A stretch of DNA of 32,988 nucleotides from Burkholderiales bacterium 67-32 (GCA_001898625.1 MKUP01000030.1:1-32988); one strand, 5' to 3'; counted from the stretch's first letter, positions 16,137 through 26,034 are shown. A program made the numbers and translations. Notes: a model not told the origin generated them from the letters alone.

Positions 16137-16312
16137 CCGGCCTCTTCGATCAGCTTGGCGATCCGCGCTGCGTCGTCGGCCTGGTCGACGCGCACCTTCC
16201 CGGCACCCAGGTCGACCTCGACATGGGCCTGGGGATAGGCGGACTGCACCGCCTGGGTGACGGACTTGACACAGTGTCCGCAGCTCATTCCCTGCACCTG
16301 GAATTCAAACAT
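16103..16312 (-). CDS. copZ: Heavy-metal-associated domain protein, CopZ-like copper chaperone
   Basis: A 69-residue single-domain ferredoxin-like metallochaperone. The metal site is MSCGHC (residues 9-14), and the rest follows the beta-alpha-beta-beta-alpha-beta HMA pattern ending GYTVSGSETVG. It would carry Cu(I) in the cytoplasm to an exporter ATPase; no copA or cueR gene is in this window. The ATG at 16312 has an AAGGAG site. Its 3' end overlaps that of dinB on the other strand by 34 bp. Confidence 0.88.
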   Translation of the reverse strand: MFEFQVQGMSCGHCVKSVTQAVQSAYPQAHVEVDLGAGKVRVDQADDAARIAKLIEEAGYTVSGSETVG

Positions 16313-16368
16313 GGCATGACTCCTTTCTTGATGGTGTAGCCAGTATTCCCCTTCCCACGATGGCAAGG

Positions 16369-17619
16369 TCAAGCGCCGTTGCGCAGTGCCAACCAACGGG
16401 CGGCGCCCTGCCCCGACCAGCGGCCGCTGGCCAGGCAGGCCGTGAGCAGATAGCCGCCGGTGGGTGCCTCCCAATCCAGCATCTCGCCGGCGCAGAAGAC
16501 GCCAGGCAGCACGCGCAACATGCCGTGTTCGTCCATGCCGTCGAATGCCACGCCGCCGGCGCTGCTGATGGCCTCGGCTATAGGCCGCGGCGCGCGCAGC
16601 ATCAAGGGCAGCGACTTCACCCACGCGGCCAGCCGGACAGGATCCTGGAAATCGGCGGCCGGCACGATCTCGCGCAGCAGGCCCGCCTTCGCGCCGTCCA
16701 CCTTGATGCGCGCGCGCAGGTGGTTGGCCATGGATTTGCTGCCCCGCGGCCATGCCAGTTCCTCGGCCACGCGCTCGATGCCGAGCCCGGGCGCCAGGTC
16801 GAGCCGCAGTTCGGCACGGCCGTGACGGACGATGGCCTCGCGCAGGCGGGCCGAAGCGGCATAGATCAGGCTGCCCTCGACACCGTAGCCGGATACGACG
16901 AACTCCCCGCCGCGCCGCCACTCTCCCCGTTCGTCGGACATGGCGAGCGTGACCGCGCGCACCGGCTGTCCCGCGTAACGCTCGCGGAAGTGCGGGCTCC
17001 AGTCGATCTCGAAACCGCAGTTGGCCGGCAGCAGCGGCGCAATGCGTACGCCGCGCCCGGCCAGCCACGGCACCCAGGCCGCGTCCGATCCCAGCCGCGG
17101 CCAGCTCGCGCCCCCCAGGGCCAGCACCACCGCATCGTGGCGATGGGCCGCACGACCGGCCGGCGTATTGAAGGCCAGCGCGCCGTCCGCCTCCCACCCT
17201 AGCCATCGATGCCGCATGTGCAGGCGCACGCCCCGCCCCCGCAGCCGATGCAGCCACGCGCGCAGCAGCGGCGCGGCCTTCATCTCTTTCGGGAAGATCC
17301 GGCCCGACGATCCGACGAAGGTGTCGATGCCCAGGCCATGCACCCAATCGCACACGGCCCGGGCGCCGAACGCCTCGAGCATGGGGGCCAGCGCTCCGGC
17401 GCGATCGCCATAGCGGGCCAGGAAGGCCGCCGCCGGTTCGGAGTGCGTGATGTTCAGGCCGCCTATGCCGGCCAGCAGGAACTTGCGGCCCGCCGACGGC
17501 ATGGCGTCGTAGACATCCACCGCGATGCCGGCCTCGGCCAGGACCTCGGCAGCCATCAGGCCCGCCGGCCCGGCGCCCACCACCGCGGCGCGGCCAGGCG
17601 CGGTCAACGACCCGGCCAT
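16369..17619 (-). CDS. HI0933/TIGR03862-family FAD-dependent oxidoreductase
   Basis: A 416-residue flavoprotein. Its N-terminal dinucleotide motif is VVGAGPAGLMAAE (14-26), followed by GRKFLLAGIGGLN and THSE segments characteristic of the HI0933 (YhiN-like) group, and a C-terminal FAD closure VFCAGEMLDWEAPTGGYLL. The enzymatic role of this group is not established. It starts 4 bp after the second IclR gene stop, so it is co-transcribed at the end of the importer operon. That location could be incidental, since such genes also stand alone elsewhere. Confidence 0.85.
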   Translation of the reverse strand: MAGSLTAPGRAAVVGAGPAGLMAAEVLAEAGIAVDVYDAMPSAGRKFLLAGIGGLNITHSEPAAAFLARYGDRAGALAPMLEAFGARAVCDWVHGLGIDTFVGSSGRIFPKEMKAAPLLRAWLHRLRGRGVRLHMRHRWLGWEADGALAFNTPAGRAAHRHDAVVLALGGASWPRLGSDAAWVPWLAGRGVRIAPLLPANCGFEIDWSPHFRERYAGQPVRAVTLAMSDERGEWRRGGEFVVSGYGVEGSLIYAASARLREAIVRHGRAELRLDLAPGLGIERVAEELAWPRGSKSMANHLRARIKVDGAKAGLLREIVPAADFQDPVRLAAWVKSLPLMLRAPRPIAEAISSAGGVAFDGMDEHGMLRVLPGVFCAGEMLDWEAPTGGYLLTACLASGRWSGQGAARWLALRNGA

Positions 17620-17623
17620 ACGT

Positions 17624-18451
17624 TCACAGGTTGACGACCCGGCCCATGGCCAGTTTCTCGGGCGAATAATTCAACAGGCGCGACAACTCCATGGCGGTGC
17701 TGCGCACCCGGCCGACCAGGTCGTCGATACGCTCGGGCTCGAAGCGCGACGAGGGTATCGTGGCGCCCAGCGCCGCCACGATGCGGCCGGTGGCGTCGCG
17801 CACCGGCGCGGCGATGGTCGAGACCCGCGCCTCGAAGAAGGCTTCCTGCAGGACATAGCCGCGTTCGCGGTCCTTCTGCACCAGCTCGTACAAATCCATC
17901 ACGGTCGTGGGCGTGCTGGATGAGTAGCTTGCCAGGTGTTCCTCGGGGAACAGCTCGCGCAGTTCGTCCAGCGTGAGGTCCTCCAGCAGGACGCGGCCCA
18001 GCACCGTGGCGTGCGCGGGCAGCCGCGTGCCAACGTGGACCGAGCTGGTGAAGGGCGTGGGCGCCGACGACTTGGCGACGTAGACGATGGAACGGCCATC
18101 GCGCACGACCAGGTTGCACGAGAACCCGATCTCGCCCCGCAGGCGCTCCAGCAGGGGCGCGCCCAGCTCGGTCAGTTCGAGCGAGGCCAGGTATTCGAAA
18201 CCCAGCCGCAGCACGGCCAGTCCGAGCCGGTAGTCGTGCCCGCCCTCGGCCCGCTGGACGAACCCCATGGACTCCAGGGTCATCAGCAGCCGGAAAACGG
18301 TGGAACGCGGCAAGCTGAGGCGGCGCGCCAGTTCGGGCGCCGACAGCTTGCGGTCGACGTGGCTGAATTGTCCCAGCAACAGCAGGCCGCGCTCCAGCGC
18401 CGGGACGAGATACTTGTCCTGCGCGACCTCCGAGATGTTCCCTTTGCTCAT
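17624..18451 (-). CDS. IclR-family transcriptional regulator (second copy)
   Basis: A 275-residue IclR regulator built like the one at 7629-8471: helix-turn-helix at about 20-75 (RLSLPRSTVFRLLMTLE) and effector domain at about 85-260. Long segments agree between the two, including LGFEYLASLELT and RLPAHATVLGRVL, so they are recent paralogues or have the same ancestry. It is the fifth gene of the importer operon, separated by 81 bp from the SDR gene. Both regulators may bind the element present upstream of both operons, with different ligands or opposite effects; that is inference. Confidence 0.92.
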   Translation of the reverse strand: MSKGNISEVAQDKYLVPALERGLLLLGQFSHVDRKLSAPELARRLSLPRSTVFRLLMTLESMGFVQRAEGGHDYRLGLAVLRLGFEYLASLELTELGAPLLERLRGEIGFSCNLVVRDGRSIVYVAKSSAPTPFTSSVHVGTRLPAHATVLGRVLLEDLTLDELRELFPEEHLASYSSSTPTTVMDLYELVQKDRERGYVLQEAFFEARVSTIAAPVRDATGRIVAALGATIPSSRFEPERIDDLVGRVRSTAMELSRLLNYSPEKLAMGRVVNL

Positions 18452-18532
18452 GGTGTGACCGACTGTCTGATGGCTTGCGGACGGAATGATACCGGTCCCG
18501 ACAGGCGGTGCCGGCCACGCTGCCCGCTTTTT

Positions 18533-19315
18533 TCAATTCATCACGAATCCGCCGTTGACCGGAAGAAGCTGGCCGGTGACGAAGCGCGCGAGGTCCGACA
18601 GCGCGAACAACACCGATCCGCTCACGTCCTCGGGCACCTGTTCGCGGTGGATCGCACGCTGGTCATGGTAGAGCTGATGCCGCGCCTCGGGCACGTATTC
18701 CGTCGCCTCGACCAGGGTCAGCCCCGGCGCAATGGCATTGACGGTGATGTTGTCGGCGCCGAACTCGCGCGCCAGCGACCGCGTCATCGCCGTGACCGCG
18801 CCCTTGCTGGCGACGTAGGCCATCAGGTTGGGCGCGCCCCACAGCGCCGTGTCCGACGCCAGGTTGACGATGGCGCCCCGGCCCGAGGCCTTCAGCGCCG
18901 CGTGGCAGGCGACGGACATCAGCCAGGTGCCGCGCACGTTGACCTGCATGACCTTGTCCCATACCTCGACCTCGAGCTGGTGCGCGGTGCGCCCGCCCGA
19001 GTTGGTGATGGCGGCGTTGTTCACCAGTCCGTCCAGCCCGCCCAGCAGTTCGACGGCGCGCGCCGCGCACCGCTCGACCGATGCCTTGTCGCCCAGGTCG
19101 ACTTCGATGCCGTGCACCGGAAAACCCCGCGCCTGCAGCGACTCGACCGCCTCTTTCAGCGTGTCGGCCAGGATGTCGGCCATGGCCACCTGCGCGCCGG
19201 CCTGGCACAGCGCCACCGCGAACTCGTAGCCCAGCCCGCGCGCCGCGCCTGTCACCAGGATGCGGCGGCCCCGCAGGAGATTACCGATAGTGCTTGAATC
19301 CAACATTGCTCCCAT
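18533..19315 (-). CDS. Short-chain dehydrogenase/reductase with classical active site
   Basis: A 260-residue SDR: TGAARGLG cofactor motif (about 19-26), NNAA, active-site Ser in NLASD and the Tyr-Lys pair in AYVASKGAV, ending in LPVNGGFVM. All catalytic residues are present, unlike the SDR at 6832-7629. It is downstream of the ABC importer and may oxidise the imported compound or a dihydrodiol or alcohol made by the Rieske oxygenase. Two starts are possible, ATG 19315 and ATG 19306; neither has a well-spaced ribosome site, so I keep the longer one. The permease gene ends 9 bp upstream. Confidence 0.9.
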   Translation of the reverse strand: MGAMLDSSTIGNLLRGRRILVTGAARGLGYEFAVALCQAGAQVAMADILADTLKEAVESLQARGFPVHGIEVDLGDKASVERCAARAVELLGGLDGLVNNAAITNSGGRTAHQLEVEVWDKVMQVNVRGTWLMSVACHAALKASGRGAIVNLASDTALWGAPNLMAYVASKGAVTAMTRSLAREFGADNITVNAIAPGLTLVEATEYVPEARHQLYHDQRAIHREQVPEDVSGSVLFALSDLARFVTGQLLPVNGGFVMN

Positions 19316-19324
19316 TACCCGTGC

Positions 19325-20173
19325 TCAGACCGTGGTGGTGGCTGCGCGCGGCAGATAGTGAAGTACGCGCTTCTCGGCCCAGACGACGCCCGCGTAGGCG
19401 ACGATGCCGATCAGCGTAAGCACCGCGATCGTGACGAACACGGCCGAGGTGTTGCCCTGCCCCTCGCCGTCGACCAGCAGGAAGCCCAGGCCCAGGTTGC
19501 CCCCGACCAGTTCACCCACGGTCACGCCGATGACGGCCAGCGTCGAGGCGATGCGCAGGCCCGAGAACAGCGCCGGCAGCGCCGACGGGAACTCGACCAG
19601 GCGGAAGATCTGCCAGCGGCTGGCGTTGAGCGTGCGGACCAGGTTGACCATGTCCGGGTCCACGGTGCGCACCGCCGACAGCACGTTGATCATGACCGGG
19701 AAGAACACGATCAGGATGGCGACCAGGATCTTGGGATAGATGGTGTAGCCCAGCCACATCACGAACAGCGGCGCGAAAGCCACCTTGGGCGCGATCTGCA
19801 GCGCCAGGATGTAGGGCGACAGGATGGACTCGGTGGTGGGCGACAGGCCCAGCACCACGCCCACCACCAGGCCCAGCAAGGCCCCCAGGATGAAGCCGAC
19901 GATCACCTCGAACGCGGTAATGCCGCTGTGCATGAGCAGCTCGCTGGTCTGCCACATGTGGCCGAACTCCTGGACCACGCGGCTGAAGCGGGGCAGGATG
20001 AATTCCGGCATCTTGAGCAGGCCGGGACCCCATTCCCAGGCGGCCAGGAACACCAGCAGGACCAGCAGGCTGCCGGCGGCCGTGGCGACCTTGCCCGAGA
20101 AGAACGGGCGGGCCGCCGGCCTGGCGGCGCCCGCCGCGGCGGACGCGTTTTCGTTGGATACGGATACAGACAT
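19325..20173 (-). CDS. ABC transporter permease (SsuC/TauC/NitT family)
   Basis: A 282-residue inner-membrane permease with about six transmembrane segments, the first at about 33-52, after a 30-residue Ala-rich cytoplasmic arm. The EAA-type coupling loop that contacts the ATPase is visible around LNASRWQIFRLVEFPSALP. The family imports sulfonates, taurine, nitrate, thiamine precursors and some aromatic acids. The ATG shares a base with the receptor stop (TAATG), showing translational coupling. Substrate is unknown; the shared promoter suggests it brings in the compound degraded by region 1. Confidence 0.92.
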   Translation of the reverse strand: MSVSVSNENASAAAGAARPAARPFFSGKVATAAGSLLVLLVFLAAWEWGPGLLKMPEFILPRFSRVVQEFGHMWQTSELLMHSGITAFEVIVGFILGALLGLVVGVVLGLSPTTESILSPYILALQIAPKVAFAPLFVMWLGYTIYPKILVAILIVFFPVMINVLSAVRTVDPDMVNLVRTLNASRWQIFRLVEFPSALPALFSGLRIASTLAVIGVTVGELVGGNLGLGFLLVDGEGQGNTSAVFVTIAVLTLIGIVAYAGVVWAEKRVLHYLPRAATTTV

Positions 20174-21168
20174 TACCGCTCAACCCCGACGAACTGGTTC
20201 GTATAAAGATCGGTCAAGGGCGCGGCCTTGGACACGATGCCTTCCGACACGTAGAACTTCTGCACCTCCGCCAGGCGGGCGGTATCCATCTGGCCCAGCA
20301 CCTTCTGGTCGGCGTACACGTACTTGTTGTACAGGCGCAGGATGCGCTCGAGCTTCTCTTCCTTGCCCTTGAAGGCCGGCGCGGCCTGGGCATAGGTGGC
20401 GGCGGCGCTCTTGGGATCCTTCATCACGTCCTGCATGCCGCGCAGGGTCGCGCGCACCAGGCGCTTGATCAGGTCCGGATTCTTCTTGATCGTCTCGTCC
20501 GAGGCGATGATGGCCTGCGCCATGCTGTTGAACGGCTTGTCGACCTTCAGGTACTCGACGTTGCCGTTGGTGGCTTCGTCGGCGTCCACCAGCCAGTCGG
20601 GCGTGGCGGCCATGCCCTCGGACTTGCCGGCGGCGAACAACTGCCAGACGCCGGCCGGGCCGGCGGCCTGGATGGACACGTCGTTCTTGCTCAGGTTGTA
20701 CTTCTTGAGCGTGCCCAGCAGCGCGTAGTAGGTCGTGTCGCTGTACGAGATCACGGTCAGGGTCTTGCCCTTGAGGTCGGGCACCGACTTGATCGGACCA
20801 TCCTTCTTGACCGCCAGCGCCGACAGCGAGCCGGCGCCCAGCACGGCGACGGCCTTCACCGGCACGCCGTTGGCGCGGACGATGATGGGCGTGTCGCCGA
20901 TGGCGCCGCCGATCACGGCATTGCCGGCGCCGATCTGCTTGGCGACGTCGACGCCGCCCTTGCCCAGCACGAAGTTGACCTTGATGTTCTCATCGGCGTA
21001 GTAGCCGCGCTGCTGCGCGATCATCCACGGGGCGAACGCCGGCAGCGTGGGCGGCGCGGGCAGCAGATAGTTCACTTCCTCGGGCGCGGCGTGGACGGCG
21101 AAAGGCGAGGCGACAGCCACGGCGACGGCGGCCAGTTTGAAGCTGAACGAGACCAGAGCTTTTTTCAT
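20173..21168 (-). CDS. ABC transporter substrate-binding protein (NMT1/SsuA-like)
   Basis: A 331-residue periplasmic receptor. Its signal peptide has a KKALVSFSFK start, a hydrophobic core and a likely cut after Ala27 (AVHA-APEE). The mature part follows the NMT1/THI5-like two-lobe fold with early LPAPPTLPAF and FVLGKGGVDVAKQIGAGNAVIGG segments (the second runs from about 66 to 88). It captures the ligand for the permease and ATPase encoded on either side. Start supported by an AGGAAG ribosome site. Ligand not predictable from sequence by eye. Confidence 0.92.
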   Translation of the reverse strand: MKKALVSFSFKLAAVAVAVASPFAVHAAPEEVNYLLPAPPTLPAFAPWMIAQQRGYYADENIKVNFVLGKGGVDVAKQIGAGNAVIGGAIGDTPIIVRANGVPVKAVAVLGAGSLSALAVKKDGPIKSVPDLKGKTLTVISYSDTTYYALLGTLKKYNLSKNDVSIQAAGPAGVWQLFAAGKSEGMAATPDWLVDADEATNGNVEYLKVDKPFNSMAQAIIASDETIKKNPDLIKRLVRATLRGMQDVMKDPKSAAATYAQAAPAFKGKEEKLERILRLYNKYVYADQKVLGQMDTARLAEVQKFYVSEGIVSKAAPLTDLYTNQFVGVER

Positions 21169-21232
21169 AGGGCTTCCTGTAAAGAATGGGCGCCCACGGG
21201 CGCGGCGTGCGTGATCGGGAGAAATGGACGGC

Positions 21233-22021
21233 TCAGTGCAGTTCGGCAGTTTCCTTGCCGACCTTCAGCAATTCCATCAGGCGCCCCTGCAACGGGCCGA
21301 TTTCAGGCAGCTTGCGCCGCTCCAGCGGGTTGTCCCGCATGGGCAGGTCGACGACGATTTCCTCGATGATGGTGCCGGGACGCTCGCTCATGACCAGCAG
21401 GCGGTCGGACAGCGCGATGGCTTCCACCAAGTCGTGGGTGATGAACAGCGCCGTCTTGCGCTTCTCGTACACCATCTTGGCCAGGTCCTGCTGCAGCACC
21501 ATCTTGGTCTGCGCATCCAGCGCCGAAAACGGCTCGTCCAGCAGCAGCACCTGCGGGTCCACGGCCAGCGTGCGGGCCAGCGCGGCACGCTGGCGCATGC
21601 CGCCCGACAACTGATAGGGATAGTGTTCCTCGAAGCCTTTCAGGTGGCACTTGGCCAACAGCTCGTCGGCGATCACCTTGCGCTCGCGAGCCGGGGCACC
21701 GTCGATCTCCAGGCCCAGCTCGACGTTGGCGCGGATGGTGCGCCAGGGCATCAGCAAGTCCTTCTGCAGCATGAACGCCACCTTGCGCACGGGCTTGGTG
21801 ACGCGCTCGCCGCCCACGTAGACCTCGCCCTCGCTGGGCAGGTAAAGGCCGGCGCCCATGTTCAGGAGCGTGCTCTTGCCGCAACCCGACGGGCCGATGA
21901 TGGACACCACCTCGCCGCTGCGTATGCTGAGGTTGACGTCGGTGACCGCCGTGCGGGGTTGCCCCGTCTGGCGGTCCATGAAGCGCTTGCCAACCTTGCG
22001 GAACTCGATTTCATTCGTCAT
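21233..22021 (-). CDS. ABC transporter ATP-binding protein (SsuB/TauB family)
   Basis: A 262-residue ATPase with Walker A GPSGCGKS (43-50), signature LSGGMRQR (138-145), Walker B QVLLLDEP (157-164), D-loop SALD and switch His196 (ITHDLVEA). It powers the importer and is the first gene of the operon, 128 bp downstream of the conserved promoter element. A 64-bp gap with a small GC-rich hairpin separates it from the receptor gene, which may help set the higher receptor level usually needed. Confidence 0.93.
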   Translation of the reverse strand: MTNEIEFRKVGKRFMDRQTGQPRTAVTDVNLSIRSGEVVSIIGPSGCGKSTLLNMGAGLYLPSEGEVYVGGERVTKPVRKVAFMLQKDLLMPWRTIRANVELGLEIDGAPARERKVIADELLAKCHLKGFEEHYPYQLSGGMRQRAALARTLAVDPQVLLLDEPFSALDAQTKMVLQQDLAKMVYEKRKTALFITHDLVEAIALSDRLLVMSERPGTIIEEIVVDLPMRDNPLERRKLPEIGPLQGRLMELLKVGKETAELH

Positions 22022-22393
22022 GTTGCGGGCCTGTAGGAACCGAAGCGTCGATTCGGCGGCGAGCGGGAGCGGAACCGCCCCATCCCCGCGGTTGCGGGGG
22101 GCCGGACACTGCGATAGTGTTATTCGATCGCTGGGCCGGCATCGTTCGTCGTCTTAAATACGAAACCTCATCTCATATACGGAACAATGGCAAAAATATA
22201 GCGCCTCGTTTTTGGGGGCGCGACTGGGGTAAACCACTACCGAAGGCCAAGCAAGCACCGGGCCAGGGGGAAGACCGGCCCGTGAGCGACGAACAACGCG
22301 CCGTGGCGGTGCAACATCGCACCATCCACGGGCGGGAAACGGGGGAACCCGCACCCGGGCGGTGCGGAGGACAACGCGGCGCGGCCGCGCCGG
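22022..22393. other. Non-coding interval between folE and the importer operon
   Basis: This 372-bp stretch has no credible gene on either strand. The part next to the ATPase gene is its leader, 22150-22235 is the promoter element shared with the catabolic operon, and 22236-22393 is GC-rich sequence after the folE stop in which I see no clear terminator. Confidence 0.7.
22150..22235 (-). promoter_or_regulatory. Promoter/operator region of the importer operon, shared with 8521-8605
   Basis: Same architecture as the catabolic promoter: a 37-bp block (22150-22186), AAATATAG (22194-22201), 25 bases, GGGTAAACC (22227-22235). The block contains a direct repeat ATACGAAAC / ATACGGAAC whose copies start 19 bp apart, about two helical turns, so both could be bound on one DNA face. 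The internal distance from block to AAATATAG differs from the other copy by only 2 bp. IclR control is inferred from the half-site shape and the two IclR genes. Confidence 0.7.
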
Positions 22394-22939
22394 CTAGCGG
22401 ATCAGTTCGAGGAATTCAGCCCGCGTCGAGGGATTCTCGCGGAACGCGCCCAGCATGACGGAACTGACCATGGACGAGTTCTGCTTCTCGACCCCGCGCA
22501 TCATCATGCACATGTGCTGGGCCTCGATGACCACGGCCACGCCCAGGGCATCGGTCACTTTCTGGACGGCCTCGGCGATCTGCAGACAGAGGTTTTCCTG
22601 GATCTGGAGGCGCCGGGCGTACATGTCGACGATGCGCGCCACCTTGGACAGGCCGAGCACCTTGCCGTTGGGCAGGTAGGCCACGTGGGCCTTGCCGATG
22701 AAGGGCAGCAGGTGGTGCTCGCACAGGGAATACAGCTCGATGTTCTTGACCAGCACCATTTCGTTGGTGTCGGACGAAAACAGGGCGCCGTTGACGATCT
22801 CGTCCAGGTTCTGCGTGTAGCCCTGGCACAGGTATTTCATGGCCTTGGCGGCGCGCTTGGGCGTATCGCGCAGGCCCTCCCGGCCCGGGTCCTCGCCGAG
22901 CTGTTCGAGTATGGAGGTGTAGTTCTGTTCGAGCGACAT
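22394..22939 (-). CDS. folE: GTP cyclohydrolase I
   Basis: A 181-residue enzyme that converts GTP to dihydroneopterin triphosphate, first step of folate synthesis. Zinc ligands C73, H76 and C144 are in place ([10 protein letters not shown] and QHMCMMMRG), and the [10 protein letters not shown] segment is typical. The ATG at 22939 follows a GGGAG site. It is transcribed alone, with 148 bp to murI. Length is near the short bacterial form. Confidence 0.95.
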   Translation of the reverse strand: MSLEQNYTSILEQLGEDPGREGLRDTPKRAAKAMKYLCQGYTQNLDEIVNGALFSSDTNEMVLVKNIELYSLCEHHLLPFIGKAHVAYLPNGKVLGLSKVARIVDMYARRLQIQENLCLQIAEAVQKVTDALGVAVVIEAQHMCMMMRGVEKQNSSMVSSVMLGAFRENPSTRAEFLELIR

Positions 22940-23087
22940 GAAGGCTCCCGAGGTATCCGTGGAAACGGCGGCGCTGGACCGGCCGGGCGCGGCGCGAAGG
23001 CCCGCGGAAGGCGTGAGGATACCCCATCGCCCCAGGCGGAGCCGGAAAGGCCCTACCTCGATCCCGAATCCGGGCCGCCGCTGCGGC

Positions 23088-23894
23088 TCAGCAATATTCC
23101 CGGGGCAGGCGCGCCACGGCGACCTCCTGCCCGGTCAGGCGCGCGATGCGCCGCACGGCCTCGGCCGGATCGCCGCTGGTCATGAAGGTGACGCCGCCCT
23201 CGCCCGCCTCGCGCGCCAGCCCACGGGCCAGCAATTGCCGCTGCAACTGGCGGGCGAAGGGCACGCCGGTTTCCAGCACCGCCACGTCCGGCCCGACGTG
23301 GCGCCGGATCGGATCGATCAGGAAGGGAAAATGCGTACAACCCAGGACCAGCACGTCGGCGCCGCGCTCGACCAGCTCCGCCAGCGGCTCGGCCACGAGA
23401 CGGTCCTGGTCCGGCGTCCAGCCTTCTTCGGCCAGCGACACCCAGCCGGGGCAAGGCTTGAGGAGTACTTCCACGTCCGGCGCCTCGCGCCGGACCAGCG
23501 CATGGAAGCGGTCGCTGAGCAGCGTGCCGGTGGTGGCCAGCACGCCGATCACGCCGGAACGCGTCAGGCGGGCCGCCGGCTTGACGGCGGGCTCGATGCC
23601 GACGATCGGCAGATCCGGATAGCGGTCACGCAGGGCGTCCACCGCGACCGCCGTGGCCGTATTGCAGGGAATGGCCACCGCCTTGGCCCGGTGCGACAGG
23701 AAGAATTCGGCCAGGCGCAGGGCGCGCGACACGACATAGGCCGGCGTTTTCTCTCCATACGGCAAATGGCCGCTATCGGCCACGTACAGGAGGTCTTCGT
23801 GCGGCAAGGCCTGCCGGATGGCGCTCAGCACGCTGATGCCGCCCACGCCGGAGTCGAAAATACCTAAGGGTCCGTCGTGAGCGGCGGTGGTCAT
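23088..23894 (-). CDS. murI: Glutamate racemase
   Basis: A 268-residue cofactor-independent racemase making D-glutamate for peptidoglycan. The [11 protein letters not shown] motif (13-23) and both catalytic cysteines, C77 (IPCNTATA) and C186 (LGCTHFPF), are present. The start lies 16 bp after the stop of the exporter gene upstream, so the two may share a transcript and murI expression could be partly affected by the riboswitch there. Confidence 0.95.
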   Translation of the reverse strand: MTTAAHDGPLGIFDSGVGGISVLSAIRQALPHEDLLYVADSGHLPYGEKTPAYVVSRALRLAEFFLSHRAKAVAIPCNTATAVAVDALRDRYPDLPIVGIEPAVKPAARLTRSGVIGVLATTGTLLSDRFHALVRREAPDVEVLLKPCPGWVSLAEEGWTPDQDRLVAEPLAELVERGADVLVLGCTHFPFLIDPIRRHVGPDVAVLETGVPFARQLQRQLLARGLAREAGEGGVTFMTSGDPAEAVRRIARLTGQEVAVARLPREYC

Positions 23895-23910
23895 GGAATG
23901 AAAATGCGCG

Positions 23911-24225
23911 CTAGGAAGCCAGTTTCAGCCCTATGATACCCGCCAGTATCAGCCCCAGGCTGGCCAGGCGCGCCGGGCTGGCGGCCTCGCCGAACAACAG
24001 GATGCCCAGCGCCGCGGTACCCACCGCGCCCACGCCCACCCAGATGGCGTAGGCGGTGCCCACCGGCAGCGTGCGCATCGCCAAGCCCAGCAGCGCCATG
24101 CTGACGACGATGGCGGCGATGGTGCCCACCGAAGGCCACAATCGCGTGAATCCGTGGGTGTATTTCAAGCCGATCGCCCAGCCGACCTCCATGAGTCCGG
24201 CGATGATCAAAAGGGTCCAAGCCAT
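23911..24225 (-). CDS. gdx: Guanidinium exporter of the SMR family (Gdx/SugE)
   Basis: A 104-residue four-helix inner-membrane protein that works as a dual-topology dimer, exchanging guanidinium for protons. The essential Glu13 lies in [15 protein letters not shown], whose GLKYTHG part distinguishes Gdx/SugE from the multidrug EmrE subtype; [18 protein letters not shown] and GIIGLKL complete the family pattern. The guanidine-II riboswitch directly upstream independently supports guanidinium export as its function. The ATG at 24225 follows a GAGGAA ribosome site. Confidence 0.93.
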   Translation of the reverse strand: MAWTLLIIAGLMEVGWAIGLKYTHGFTRLWPSVGTIAAIVVSMALLGLAMRTLPVGTAYAIWVGVGAVGTAALGILLFGEAASPARLASLGLILAGIIGLKLAS

Positions 24226-24241
24226 GGTTTTTTCCTCATTG

Positions 24242-24284
24242 CGGGGCCGTCCCCATTCGTCATGCCAAGCGGGGTCGTCCCCGC
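24242..24284 (-). promoter_or_regulatory. Guanidine-II (mini-ykkC) riboswitch
   Basis: On the minus strand two small hairpins with ACGR loops stand in tandem: GCGGGG-ACGA-CCCCGC (24284-24269, 6-bp stem) and UGGGG-ACGG-CCCCG (24255-24242, 5 bp with one U-G pair), joined by a 13-base linker. This is the defining structure of the guanidine-II class, in which guanidine binding stabilises the two loops against each other and frees the ribosome site. The GAGGAA site of gdx follows within 20 bases, so control of translation is likely. Confidence 0.9.
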
Positions 24285-24293
24285 CTCGTTGCG

Positions 24294-24311
24294 TCCCTAT
24301 TTAAATAGGGA
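24294..24311. repeat. 18-bp perfect palindrome upstream of the riboswitch
   Basis: TCCCTATTTAAATAGGGA is self-complementary and lies 9 bp upstream of the first riboswitch hairpin. Its AT-rich centre could be the -10 region of the gdx promoter, or it could be a dimeric repressor site. On the minus strand it is not followed by a T run, so it is unlikely to be a terminator for that strand. Confidence 0.5.
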
Positions 24312-24397
24312 AAAACGCCCAACCACCCCGCTCCGTCCCTTTTTAAAGATCGCACTAAATACGTGCATAAAGTCAGGGGTTACCGACATGATGACGG

Positions 24398-24425
24398 AAA
24401 AACGCGATTACAATGCCGCGTTTTT
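24398..24425 (+). promoter_or_regulatory. Hairpin with embedded TACAAT in the gdhA leader
   Basis: AAAAACGCG (24398-24406) and CGCGTTTTT (24417-24425) form a 9-bp inverted repeat around a 10-base loop that includes TACAAT, a fair -10 hexamer (24409-24414). No convincing -35 lies at the right distance. It may be the gdhA promoter with a superposed operator, or a leader hairpin. The remaining sequence between gdx and gdhA holds nothing else I recognise. Confidence 0.35.
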
Positions 24426-24544
24426 TCGGTGTAACGCACCACATCAGAGCAATTGCCGCACGCAAAAGGTGCAGCCCTCGATGCCGCTCGCAGCTGATTG
24501 CGGCAGGACGACCCCAAGCGCCCGGACATTCAACGGAGCCGATA

Positions 24545-25888
<1,344 letters not shown>

Positions 25889-25970
25889 CCCCCCCCTACG
25901 CCCTTACGGGCGCCCCCCAGGGGGCGATGCGCGAGGACCGGCGGAGCCGGATCCTCCGCATCCTGGGTCT
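25889..25970 (+). repeat. GC-rich intergenic repeat, copy 1
   Basis: Begins right after the gdhA stop codon. It has a C8 run, TACGCCC, then nested small hairpins (GGGCGCCCCCCAGGGGGCG and CCGGCGGAGCCGG) and ends CCTGGGT. The reverse complement of 26075-26161 matches it along its whole length with few differences. Likely a dispersed repeat family of this genome. Confidence 0.75.
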
Positions 25971-26034
25971 AGTACGGATTTCGTAGATTGTGGCGCCGGT
26001 GCTTCGCTGGCTACCAACAGTTGGAAATGAAGAA

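Noticed and set aside
8619-17619. Genomic island inserted between the two co-regulated operons
   Set aside because: The genes are housekeeping types with the same base composition as their surroundings, and there is no integrase, tRNA or direct repeat at the borders. The split may be an old rearrangement.
24242-24284. Two GC-rich hairpins read as a terminator
   Set aside because: They have ACGR tetraloops, no T run, and precede rather than follow a gene; a guanidine-II riboswitch explains them fully.
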